Part shown: positions 12,916 through 24,929 of the stretch, piece after piece
Layout: every line of letters starts with the position of its first letter
Position numbering within the stretch: the stretch's first letter is position 1
From: Apostichopus japonicus
Taxonomy: Eukaryota; Echinodermata; Holothuroidea; Aspidochirotida; Stichopodidae
Length of the DNA: 64,000 bases
Reading direction: 5' to 3'
Assembly: GCF_037975245.1 (NCBI RefSeq)
Contig: NC_092579.1
Location: 24,907,166-24,971,165 of the forward strand
The notes under the pieces: generated by a model
The model's input: only the letters and a program-made list of their open reading frames with translations
What the model was told of the DNA's origin: nothing
Databases searched by the model: none
Made by a program: the position numbers and the translations under genes

Positions 12916-13976
12916 GTGCGGTACCGATCAATAGAATGTGCGTTGCCGATAAATCGAATATGCGGTACCGATTAATCGAATGTGCGGTACCTTTCAATGG
13001 AATGTGCGGTTCCGATCAATGGAATGTGCGTTGCCAATCAGTCGAATGTGCGGTACATTTAAATCAAATGTGCGGTACCGATAAATAGAATGTGCGGTAC
13101 CGATAAATCGAATGTGCGTTACCAATTAATCGATTGTGCTGTACCGATAAATCGAATGTGCGTTACCGGTCAATCGAATGTGCGGTACCGATCGATCGAA
13201 TGTGCGGTACCGATAAATCGAATGTGCGTTACCAATTAATCGATTGTGCTGTACCGATAAATCGAATGTGCGGTACCGATCAATCGAATGTGCGTTGCCG
13301 ATCAATCGAATATGCCGTACCGATTAATCGAATGTGGGGTACCTATCAATCGAATGTTCGGTAACGATCAATGGAATGTGCGGTGTCGATCAATCGAATG
13401 TGACTTGGCGATAAATCGAATGTGCGGTACCGATCAATCGAATGTGCGTTACCGATAAAACGAATATGCAGTACCGATCAATCGAATGTGCGTTACCTAT
13501 TAATCGATTGAGCGGTACCGATCAACCCGATGTGCGGTATCGATCAATCGAATGTGCGGTACCAATTAATCGATTGTGCTGTACCGATCAATCGATTGTT
13601 CAGTACCGATCAATCGAATGTGCGGTACCGATAAATCGAATGTGCGTTACCAATACATGGATTCTGCTGTACCGAAAAATCGAATGTGCATTACCGGTGA
13701 ATCGAATGTGCGGTACCGATCAATCGAATGTGCGTTGCCGATAAATCGAATATGCGGTACCGATTAATCGAATGTGCGGTACCTTTCAATGGAATGTGCG
13801 GTACCGATCAATGGAATGTGCGTTGCCGATCAGTCGAATGTGACTTGCCGATAAATCGAATTTGCGTTACCGATAAATCGATTGTTCTGTACCGATCAAT
13901 CGAATGTGCGGTACCGATCAATCGAATATGCGGTACCGATAAATCGAATGTGTGTTACCAATTAATCGATTTTGCT

Positions 13977-14013
13977 GTACCGATCAATCGATTGATCGGT
14001 ACCGATCAATCGA
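13977..14013. other. Two overlapping perfect 26-bp palindromes in the satellite
   Basis: Positions 13977-14002 form a perfect palindrome centred on ATCGAT. Positions 13988-14013 form a second perfect palindrome centred on GGTACC. They arise where a monomer ending ATCGATTG is followed by GATCGGTACC. Copies lie at 16078-16114, 42494-42530 and 43132-43168. A variant with a 22-bp first arm lies at 14574-14608 and 16675-16709. Such inverted repeats can extrude as hairpins or bind symmetric dimers; nothing here shows that they do. Confidence 0.9.
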
Positions 14014-14979
14014 ATGTGCGGTACTGATAAATAGAATGTGCGTTGCCAATAAATCGAATATGCGGTACCGATTAATCGAATGTGCGGTACCGATCAATCG
14101 AATGGGCAGTACCGATCTACCCGATGTGCGGTATCGATCAATCGAATGTGCGGTACCAATTAATCGATTGTGCTGTACCGATCAATCGATTGTTCGGTAC
14201 CGATCAATCGAATGTGCGGTACCGATCAATCGAATGTGCGGTACCGATAAATCGAATGTGCGTTACCAATTAATGGATTCTGCTGTACCGAAAAATCGAA
14301 TGTGCAGTACCGGTGAATCGAATGTGCGGTACCGATTAATCGAATGTGCGGTACCTTTCAATGGAATGTGCGGTACCGATCAATGGAATGTGCGTTGCCG
14401 ATCAGTCGAATGTGACTTGCCGATAAATCGAATTTGCGTTACCGATAAATCGATTGTGCTGTACCGATCAGTCGATTGTTCGGTACCGATCAATCGAATG
14501 TGCAGTACCGATCAATCGAATGTGCGGTACCGATAAATCGAATGTGTGTTACCAATTAATCGATTCTGATCGGACCGATCAATCGATTGATCGGTACCGA
14601 TCAATCGAATGTGCGGTACCGATGAATCGAATGTGCGTTACCAATACATGGATTCTGCTGTACCGAAAAATCGAATGTGCGTTACCGTTGAATCGAATGT
14701 GCGGTACCGATCAATCGAATGTGCGTTGCCGATAAATAGAATATGCGGTACCGATATTTCGGTACCGGTCAATTGAATGTGCGGTATCGATCAATCGAAT
14801 GTGCGTTGCCGATAAATTGAGTATGCGGTACCGATTAATCGAATGTGCGGTACTGATCAATCGAATGTCCGGGACCGATAAATCGAATGTGCGGTACCGA
14901 TCAAAAGAATGTGCGGTACCGAAAATTCGAATGTGCGTTGCCGATAAATCGAATGTGTGTTACCGATCAATCGAATGTG

Positions 14980-14993
14980 CGATTGATCAATCG
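14980..14993. other. Core-deleted 20-bp monomer forming a 14-bp palindrome
   Basis: In this monomer the GGTACC core is replaced by a shorter sequence, giving CGATTGATCAATCG, a perfect 14-bp palindrome, and a 20-bp monomer. Identical palindromes occur at 17081-17094 and 19876-19889. A related version with GATTGATCAAATG is frequent in later blocks, for example near 21106 and 22401. It shifts the 22-bp register by 2 bp wherever it occurs. Confidence 0.85.
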
Positions 14994-15301
14994 AATGTGC
15001 GGTACCGATCAATCGAATGTGACTTGGCGAAAAATCGAATGTGCATGCCGATCAAAAAATGTGCAAAACCGATCAATCGAATATGCCGTACCGATTAATC
15101 GAATGTGGGGTACCTATCAATCGAATGTTCGGTACCGATCAATGGAATATGCGGTGTCGATCAATCGAATGTGACTTGGCGATAAATCGAATGTGCGGTA
15201 CCGATAAATCGAATGTGCGTTACCGATAAAACGAATATGCAGTACCGATCAATCGAATGTTCGGTACCGATAAATCGAATGTGCGTTACCAATTAATCGA
15301 A

Positions 15302-17402
15302 TGTGCGGTACCGATAAATCGAATGTGCGTTACCAATTAATCGATTGTGCTGTACCGATAAATCGAATGTGCGGTACCGATCAATCGAATGTGCGTTGCC
15401 GATCAATCGAATATGCCGTACCGATTAATCGAATGTGGGGTACCTATCAATCGAATGTTCGGTAACGATCAATGGAATGTGCGGTGTCGATCAATCGAAT
15501 GTGACTTGGCGATAAATCGAATGTGCGGTACCGATCAATCGAATGTGCGTTACCGATAAAACGAATATGCAGTACCGATCAATCGAATGTGCGTTACCTA
15601 TTAATCGATTGAGCGGTACCGATCAACCCGATGTGCGGTATCGATCAATCGAATGTGCGGTACCAATTAATCGATTGTGCTGTACCGATCAATCGATTGT
15701 TCAGTACCGATCAATCGAATGTGCGGTACCGATAAATCGAATGTGCGTTACCAATACATGGATTCTGCTGTACCGAAAAATCGAATGTGCATTACCGGTG
15801 AATCGAATGTGCGGTACCGATCAATCGAATGTGCGTTGCCGATAAATCGAATATGCGGTACCGATTAATCGAATGTGCGGTACCTTTCAATGGAATGTGC
15901 GGTACCGATCAATGGAATGTGCGTTGCCGATCAGTCGAATGTGACTTGCCGATAAATCGAATTTGCGTTACCGATAAATCGATTGTGCTGTACCGATCAA
16001 TCGAATGTGCGGTACCGATCAATCGAATATGCGGTACCGATAAATCGAATGTGTGTTACCAATTAATCGATTTTGCTGTACCGATCAATCGATTGATCGG
16101 TACCGATCAATCGAATGTGCGGTACTGATAAATAGAATGTGCGTTGCCAATAAATCGAATATGCGGTACCGATTAATCGAATGTGCGGTACCGATCAATC
16201 GAATGGGCAGTACCGATCTACCCGATGTGCGGTATCGATCAATCGAATGTGCGGTACCAATTAATCGATTGTGCTGTACCGATCAATCGATTGTTCGGTA
16301 CCGATCAATCGAATGTGCGGTACCGATCAATCGAATGTGCGGTACCGATAAATCGAATGTGCGTTACCAATTAATGGATTCTGCTGTACCGAAAAATCGA
16401 ATGTGCAGTACCGGTGAATCGAATGTGCGGTACCGATTAATCGAATGTGCGGTACCTTTCAATGGAATGTGCGGTACCGATCAATGGAATGTGCGTTGCC
16501 GATCAGTCGAATGTGACTTGCCGATAAATCGAATTTGCGTTACCGATAAATCGATTGTGCTGTACCGATCAGTCGATTGTTCGGTACCGATCAATCGAAT
16601 GTGCAGTACCGATCAATCGAATGTGCGGTACCGATAAATCGAATGTGTGTTACCAATTAATCGATTCTGATCGGACCGATCAATCGATTGATCGGTACCG
16701 ATCAATCGAATGTGCGGTACCGATGAATCGAATGTGCGTTACCAATACATGGATTCTGCTGTACCGAAAAATCGAATGTGCGTTACCGTTGAATCGAATG
16801 TGCGGTACCGATCAATCGAATGTGCGTTGCCGATAAATAGAATATGCGGTACCGATATTTCGGTACCGGTCAATTGAATGTGCGGTATCGATCAATCGAA
16901 TGTGCGTTGCCGATAAATTGAGTATGCGGTACCGATTAATCGAATGTGCGGTACTGATCAATCGAATGTCCGGGACCGATAAATCGAATGTGCGGTACCG
17001 ATCAAAAGAATGTGCGGTACCGAAAATTCGAATGTGCGTTGCCGATAAATCGAATGTGTGTTACCGATCAATCGAATGTGCGATTGATCAATCGAATGTG
17101 CGGTACCGATCAATCGAATGTGACTTGGCGAAAAATCGAATGTGCATGCCGATCAAAAAATGTGCAAAACCGATCAATCGAATATGCCGTACCGATTAAT
17201 CGAATGTGGGGTACCTATCAATCGAATGTTCGGTACCGATCAATGGAATGTGCGGTGTCGATCAATCGAATGTGACTTGGCGATAAATCGAATGTGCGGT
17301 ACCGATAAATCGAATGTGCGTTACCGATAAAACGAATATGCAGTACCGATCAATCGAATGTTCGGTACCGATAAATCGAATGTGCGTTACCAATTAATCG
17401 AA
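15302..17402 (+). repeat. 2,101-bp HOR unit, copy 2 of a tandem pair
   Basis: This copy follows copy 1 without a gap. The match fails after about 17402-17416, where GATCAATCG faces GATAAATCG. Almost total identity over 2.1 kb means either a very recent duplication or continuing homogenisation. A third, less exact version lies at about 41.7-43.6 kb. Confidence 0.93.
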
Positions 17403-17559
17403 TGTGCGGTACCGATCAATCGAATGTGCGTTACCTATTAATCGATTGAGCGGTACCGATCAATCGATTGTGCGATACCGATCAATCGAATGTGCGGTAC
17501 CGATCAAACGAATGTGCGGTACCGATAAATAGAATGTGCTGTACCGATCAATCGATTGT

Positions 17560-20500
17560 TCGGTACCGATCAATCGAATGTGCGGTACCGATAAATAGAA
17601 TGTGCGTTGCCAATAAATCGAATATGCGGTACCGATTAATCGAATGTGCGGTACCGATCAATCGAATGGGCAGTACCGATCAACCCGATGTGCGGTATCG
17701 ATCAATCGAATTTGCGGTACCAATTAATCGATTGTGCTGTACCGATCAATCGATTGTTCAGTACCGATCAATCGAATGTGCGGTACCGATCAATCGAATG
17801 TGCGGTACCGATAAATCGAATGTGTGTTACCAATTAATGGATTCTGCTGTACCGAAAAATCGAATGTGCATTACCGGTGAATCGAATGTGCGGTACCGAT
17901 CAATCGAATGTGCGTTGCCGATAAATCGAATACGCGGTACCGATTAATCGAATGTGCGGTACCTTTCAATGGAATGTGCGGTACCGATCAATGGAATGTG
18001 CGTTGCCGATCAATCGAATGTGCGGTACCGATAAATCGAATGTGTGTTACCAATTAATCGATTCTGCTGTACCGATCAATCGATTGTTCGGTACCGATCA
18101 ATCGAATGTGCGGTACCGATAAATAGAATGTGCGTTGCCAATAGATCGAATATGCGGTACCGATTAATCGAATGTGCGGTACCGATCAATCGAATGTGCA
18201 GTACCGATCAACCCAATGTGCGGTATCGATCAATCGAATGTGCGGTACCAATTTATCGAATGTGCGGTACCGATAAATCGAATGTGCGTTACCAATTAAT
18301 CGATTCTGCTGTACCGAAATATCAAATGTGCATTACCGGTGAATCGAATGTGCGGTAACGATCAATCGAATGTGCGTTGCCGATAAATAGAATATGCGGT
18401 ACCGATTAATCGAATGTGCGGTACCTTTCAATGGAATGTGCGGTAACGATCAATGGAATGTGCGTTGCCGATCAGTCGAATGTGACTTGACGATAAATCG
18501 AATGTGCGTTACCGATTAATAGAATGTGCGGTACCGATCAATCGAATGTGCAGTACCGATCAACCCGATGTGCGGTATCGATCAATCGAATGTGCGGTAC
18601 CAATTAGTCGATGGTGCTGTACCGATCAATCGATTGTTCGGTACCGATCAATCGAATGTGCCTTACCGATCAATCGAATGTGCGTTACTAATACATGGAT
18701 TCTGCTGTACCGAAAAATCGAATGTGCGTTACCGGTAAATCGAATGTGCGGTACCGATCAATCGAATGTGCGTTGCCGATAAGTAGAATATGCGGTACCG
18801 ATATTTCGGTACCGGTCAATTGAATGTGCGGTACCGATCAATCGAATGTGCGGTACCGATAAATCGAATGTGTGTTACCAATTAATCGATTCTGCTGTAC
18901 CGATCAATCGATTGCTCGGTACGGATCAATCGAATGTGCGGTACCGATAAATAGAATGTGCGTTGCCAATAAATCGAATATGCGGTACCTATTAATCGAA
19001 TGTGCGGTACCGATCAATCGAATGTGCAGTACCGATCAACCCAATGTGCGGTATCGATCAATCGAATGTGCGGTACAAATTAATCGAATGTGCGGTACCG
19101 ATAAATCGAATGTGCGTTACCAATTAATGGATTCTGCTGTACTGAAAAATCGAATGTGCATTACCGGTGAATCGAATGTGCGGTACCGATCAATCGAATG
19201 TGCGTTGCCGATAAATCGAATATGCGGTACCGATTAATCGAATGTGCGGTACCTTTCAATGGAATGTGCGGTACCGATCAATGGAATGTGCGTTGCCGAT
19301 CAGTCGAATGTGACTTGCCGATAAATCGAATGTGCGTTACCGATTAATAGAATGTGCGGTACCGATCAATCGAATGTGCAGTACCGATCAAACCGATGTG
19401 CGGTATCGATCAATCGAATGTGCGGTACCAATTAGTCGATGGTGCGTACCGATCAATCGATTGTTCGGTACCCATCAATCGAATGTGCGGTACCGATCAA
19501 TCGAATGTGCGGTACCGATGAATCGAATGTGCGTTACCAATACATGGATTCTGCTGTACCGAAAAATCGAATGTGCGTTACCGGTGAATCGAATGTGCGG
19601 TACCGATCAATCGAATGTGCGTTGCCGATAAATAGAATATGCGGTACCGATATTTCGGTACCGGTCAATTGAATGTGCGGTACCGATCAATCGAATGTGC
19701 GCTGCCGATAAATCGAGTATGCGGTACCGATTAATCGAATGTGCGGTACTGATCAATCGAATGTGCGGGACCGATCAATCGAATGTGCGGTACCGATCAA
19801 AATAATGTGCGGTACCGAAAAATCGAATGTGCGTTGCCGATAAATCGAATGTGTGTTACCGATCAATTGAATGTGCGATTGATCAATCGAATGTGCGGTA
19901 CCGATCAATCGAATGTGACTTGGCGAAAAATCGAATGTGCATGCCGATCAATCGAATGTGCGTTACCGATCAATAGATTGTGCTGTGCCAATCAATCGAA
20001 TGTGCGGTACCGATCAATCGATTGTGCTGTACCGATCAATCGATTGTTCGTTACCGATCAAAAGAATGTGCGGTACCGATCAATCGAATGTGCGGTACCG
20101 ATAAATCGAATGTGCGTTACCAATTAATCGATTGTGCTGTACCGATCAATCGAATGTGCGGTACCGATCAATCGAATGTGCGGTACCTATCAATCGAATG
20201 TGCGGTACCGATCAATGGAATGTGCGTTGACGATCAATCGAATGTGACTTGGCGATAAATCGAATGTGCGGTACCGATCAATCGAATGTGCGGTACCGAT
20301 AAATCGATTGTGCGGTACCGATAAATCGAATATGCGGTACCGATCAATCCAATGTGGGGAACCGATCAATCTAACTTGCGGAATCCGTTTAATCGAATGT
20401 TCGGTATCGATCAATCGAATGTGCGGAACCGATAACTCGAATGTGCGTTGCCGATCAATCAAATGTGCGGTACCGATCAATCGAATTTGCGGTACCGATC

Positions 20501-21935
20501 AACCGATTGTGCCGTACCGATTAATCGAATGTACGGTACCTATCAATCGAATGTGCGGTACCGAGTAATAGATTGTTCGGTACCGATCAATCGAATGTGC
20601 GGAACCGATCAATCGAATATGCGGAATCCGATTAATCGAATGTGCGGTACCGATCAATGGAATGTGCGGTACCGATTAATAGAATGTGCGTTGCCGATCA
20701 GTCAAATGTGACTTGGCGATAAATCGAATGTGCGGTACGGATAAATCGAATGTGCGATACCGATCAATCGAATGTGCGGTACCGATAAATCAATGTGCGT
20801 TGCCGATCAATCGAATGTGCGGTACCGATAAATCGGATGTTCGTTGCCTATGAATCGAATGTGCGTTACCGATTAATCGATTGTGCTGTACCGATCAATC
20901 GATTGTGCTGTGCCAATCAATCGAATGTGCGGTACCGATAAAATTAATGTGCGGTATCGATCAATCGAATGTGCGGTAACGATAAATCGAATGTGCAGTA
21001 CCGATCAATCGAATGTGCGGGACTGATAAATCGAATGTGCGTTCCCGATATATCGAATGTGCGTTGCCGATAAATCGAATGTGTGTAACCGATCAATCGA
21101 ATGTGCGATTGATCAAATGAATGTGCGGTACCGATCAATCGAATGTGTGGTACCGATCAATCGAATGTGCGGTTCCGATAAGTCGAATGTGCGGTACATT
21201 TAAATCGAATGTGCGGTACCGATAAATAGAATGTGCGGTACCGATCAAAAGAATGTGCGGTACCGAAAAATCGAATGTACGTGCCGATCAAAAAATGTGC
21301 AAAACCGATCAATCGATTGTGCTGTGCCAATCAATCGAATGTGCGGTACCGATCAATCGATTGTGCTGTACCGATCAATCGATTGTTCGGTACCGATCAA
21401 TCGAATGTGCGGTACCGATCAATCGAATATGCGGTACCGATAAATCGAATGTGCGTTACCAATTAATCGACTGTGCTGTACCGATAAATCGAATGTGCGT
21501 TACCGGTCAATCGAATGTGCGGTACCGATCAATCGAATGTGCGTTACCAATTAATCGATTGTGCTGTACCGATAAATCGAATGTGCGGTACCGATCAATC
21601 GAATGTGCGTTACCGATCAATCGTATATGCCGTACCGATTAATCGAATGTGGGGTACCTATCAATCGAATGTTCGGTACCGATCAATGGAATGTGCGGTG
21701 TCGATCAATCGAATGTGACTTGGCGATAAATCGAATGTGCGGTACCGATCAATCGAATGTGCGTTACCGATAAAACGAATATGCAGTACCGATCAATCGA
21801 ATGTTCGGTACCGATAAATCGAATGTGCGTTACCAATTAATCGAATGTGCGGTACCGATCAATCGAATGTGCGTTACCTATTAATCGATTGAGCGGTACC
21901 GATCAATCGATTGTGCGATACCGATCAATCGAATG
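17560..21935 (+). repeat. 4.35-kb HOR segment, copy at 23405-27758
   Basis: Monomer order is shared with 23405-27758 at an offset of 5,845 bp. The offset falls to 5,801 bp after a 44-bp (two-monomer) deletion near 19480/25315, then rises to 5,823 bp after one monomer is gained near 21540/27345. The two copies are not adjacent; about 1.5 kb of another satellite subtype (21935-23405) separates them. Both length changes are exact multiples of 22. Confidence 0.87.
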
Positions 21936-23405
21936 TGCGGTACCGATCAAACGAATGTGCGTTGCCGATAAATAGAAGGTGCTGTACCGATCAATCGATT
22001 GTTCGGTACCGATCAATCGAATGTTCGGTACCGATAAATAGAATGTGCGTTGCCAATAAATCGAATATGCGGTACCGATTAATCGAATGTGCGGTACCGA
22101 TCAATCGAATGGGCAGTACCGATCAACCCGATGTGCGGTATCGATCAATCGAATGTGCGGTACCAATTAATCGATTGTGCTGTACCGATCAATCGATTGT
22201 GCTGTGCCAATCGATCGAATGTGCGGTACCGATAAAATTAATGTGCGGTATCGATCAATCGAATGTGCGGTACCGATAAATCGAATGTGCAGTACCGATC
22301 AATCGAATGTGCGGGACTGATAAATCGAATGTGCGTTACCGATAAATCGAATGTGCGTTGCCGATAAATCGAATGTGTGTTACCGATCATTCGAATGTGC
22401 GATTGATCAAATGAATGTGCGGTACCGATCAATCGAATGTGTGGTACCGATCAATCGAATGTGCGGTTCCGATAAGTCAAATGTGCGGTACCGATCAATC
22501 GAATGTGCGGTTCCGATAAATAGAATGTGCGGTACCGATCAAAAGAATGTGCGGTACCGAAAAATCGAATGTACGTGCCGATCAAAAAATGTGCAAAACC
22601 GATCAATCGATTGTGCTGTGCCAATCAATCGAATGTGCGGTACCGATCGATCGATTGTGCTGTACCGATCAATCGATTGTTCGGTACCGATCAATCGAAT
22701 GTGCGGTGGCGATCAATCGAATGTGCGGTACCGATCAATCGAATGTGCGTTACCAATTAATGGATTCTGCTGTACCGAAAAATCGAATGTGCGTTACCGG
22801 TGAATCGAATATGCGGTATCGATTACTCGAATGTGCGGTACCTATCAATCGAATGTTCGGTACCGATCAATGGAATGTGCGGTGTCGATCAATCGAATGT
22901 GACTTGGCGATAAATCGAATGTGCGGTACCGATCAATCGAATGTGCGTTACCGATAAAACGAATATGCAGTACCGATCAATCGAATGTTCGGTACCGATA
23001 AATCGAATGTGCGTTACCAATTAATCGAATGTGCGGTACCGATCAATCGAATGTGCGTTACCTATTAATCGATTGCGCGGTACCGATCAATCGATTGTGC
23101 GGTTCCGATAAGTCGAATGTGCGGTACCGATCAATCGATTGTTCGGTACCGATCAAAAGAATGTGCGGTACCGATCAATCGAATGTGCGTTACCGATAAA
23201 TCGAATGTGCGTTGCCGATAAATCGAATGTGTGTAACCGATCATTCGAATGTGCGATTGATCAAATGAATGTGCGGTACCGATCAATCGAATGTGTGGTA
23301 CCGATCAATCGAATGTGCGGTTCCGATAAGTCGAATGTGCGGTACCGATCAATCGAATGTGCGGTTCCGATAAATAGAATGTGCGGTACCGATCAAAAGA
23401 ATGTG
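21935..23405 (+). repeat. Satellite block related to 30.9-32.4 kb
   Basis: This stretch lies between the two 4.35-kb copies. It shares its rare-monomer order with 30.9-32.4 kb at offsets that step between 8,953 and 9,019 bp by multiples of 22. It includes the GCCGATCGATCG and GTGCGGTGGCGATC variants and the GATCAAAAAATGTGC monomer. There is no unique DNA. Confidence 0.75.
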
Positions 23406-24929
23406 CGGTACCGATCAATCGAATATGCGGTACCGATAAATAGAATGTGCGTTGCCAATAAATCGAATATGCGGTACCGATTAATCGAATGTGCGGTACC
23501 GATCAATCGAATGTGCAGTACCGATCAACCCAATGTGCGGTATCGATCAATCGAATGTGCGGTACCAATTAATCGATGGTGCTGTACCGATCAATCGATT
23601 GTTCGGTACCGATCAATCGAATGTGCGGTACCGATCAATCGAATGTGCGGTACCGATAAATCGAATGTGTGTTACCAATTAATGGATTCTGCTGTACCGA
23701 AAAATCGAATGTGCATTACCGGTGAATCGAATGTGCGGTACCGATCAATCGAATGTGCGTTGCCGATAAATCGAATACGCGGTACCGATTAATCGAATGT
23801 GCGGTACCTTTCAATGGAATGTGCGGTACCGATCAATGGAATGTGCGTTGCCGATCAATCGAATGTGCGGTACCGATAAATCGAATGTGTGTTACCAATT
23901 AATCGATTCTGCTGTACCGATCAATCGATTGTTCGGTACCGATCAATCGAATGTGCGGTACCGATAAATAGAATGTGCGTTGCCAATAGATCGAATATGC
24001 GGTACCGATTAATCGAATGTGCGGTACCGATCAATCGAATGTGCAGTACCGATCAACCCAATGTGCGGTATCGATCAATCGAATGTGCGGTACCAATTTA
24101 TCGAATGTGCGGTACCGATAAATCGAATGTGCGTTACCAATTAATCGATTCTGCTGTACCGAAATATCAAATGTGCATTACCGGTGAATCGAATGTGCGG
24201 TAACGATCAATCGAATGTGCGTTGCCGATAAATAGAATATGCGGTACCGATTAATCGAATGTGCGGTACCTTTCAATGGAATGTGCGGTAACGATCAATG
24301 GAATGTGCGTTGCCGATCAGTCGAATGTGACTTGACGATAAATCGAATGTGCGTTACCGATTAATAGAATGTGCGGTACCGATCAATCGAATGTGCAGTA
24401 CCGATCAAACCGATGTGCGGTATCGATCAATCGAATGTGCGGTACCAATTAGTCGATGGTGCTGTACCGATCAATCGATTGTTCGGTACCGATCAATCGA
24501 ATGTGCGGTACCGATCAATCGAATGTGCGTTACTAATACATGGATTCTGCTGTACCGAAAAATCGAATGTGCGTTACCGGTAAATCGAATGTGCGGTACC
24601 GATCAATCGAATGTGCGTTGCCGATAAGTAGAATATGCGGTACCGATATTTCGGTACCGGTCAATTGAATGTGCGGTACCGATCAATCGAATGTGCGGTA
24701 CCGATAAATCGAATGTGTGTTACCAATTAATCGATTCTGCTGTACCGATCAATCGATTGCTCGGTACGGATCAATCGAATGTGCGGTACCGATAAATAGA
24801 ATGTGCGTTGCCAATAAATCGAATATGCGGTACCTATTAATCGAATTTGCGGTACCGATCAATCGAATGTGCAGTACCGATCAACCCAATGTGCGGTATC
24901 GATCAATCGAATGTGCGGTACAAATTAAT

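Larger units (their letters stand above)
13201..15301 (+). repeat. 2,101-bp HOR unit, copy 1 of a tandem pair
   Basis: This unit is directly followed by a nearly identical copy at 15302-17402. I noticed only two clear differences by eye: GATTGTTCTG against GATTGTGCTG near 13882/15983, and GGAATATGCG against GGAATGTGCG near 15147/17248. The unit holds several rare monomers: a 36-bp fused monomer at ACCGATATTTCGG (14750), a 20-bp core-deleted monomer (14980), and the GATCAAAAAATGTGC monomer (15050). Its length is not a multiple of 22 because of these indels. Confidence 0.93.

Noticed and set aside
13952-14536. 194-codon open frame, duplicated at 16053-16637
   Set aside because: Translated satellite. 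The duplicate follows from the 2,101-bp tandem and not from selection on a protein. Overlapping frames carry the same residue repeat.
14745-14790. Possible insertion of foreign DNA at ACCGATATTTCGGTACCGG
   Set aside because: It reads as two satellite monomers fused with loss of about 8 bp. All parts can be matched to the monomer, and the same fused form recurs near 16850, 18800, 19650, 24650 and 43310.
13201-17402. Functional half-monomer phase shift (2,101 bp and 2,981 bp are both 11 bp off a multiple of 22)
   Set aside because: The remainder is accounted for by indel monomers inside the units (for example 20-bp monomers and a 36-bp fused monomer near 14750), so it need not reflect the 11-bp dyad spacing.
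20190-20480. Reverse-strand open frames of 60-100 codons here and elsewhere
   Set aside because: They arise because the monomer is nearly reverse-complement symmetric and because variants remove the TGA that the consensus has in one reverse frame. No coding signal beyond the repeat is visible.
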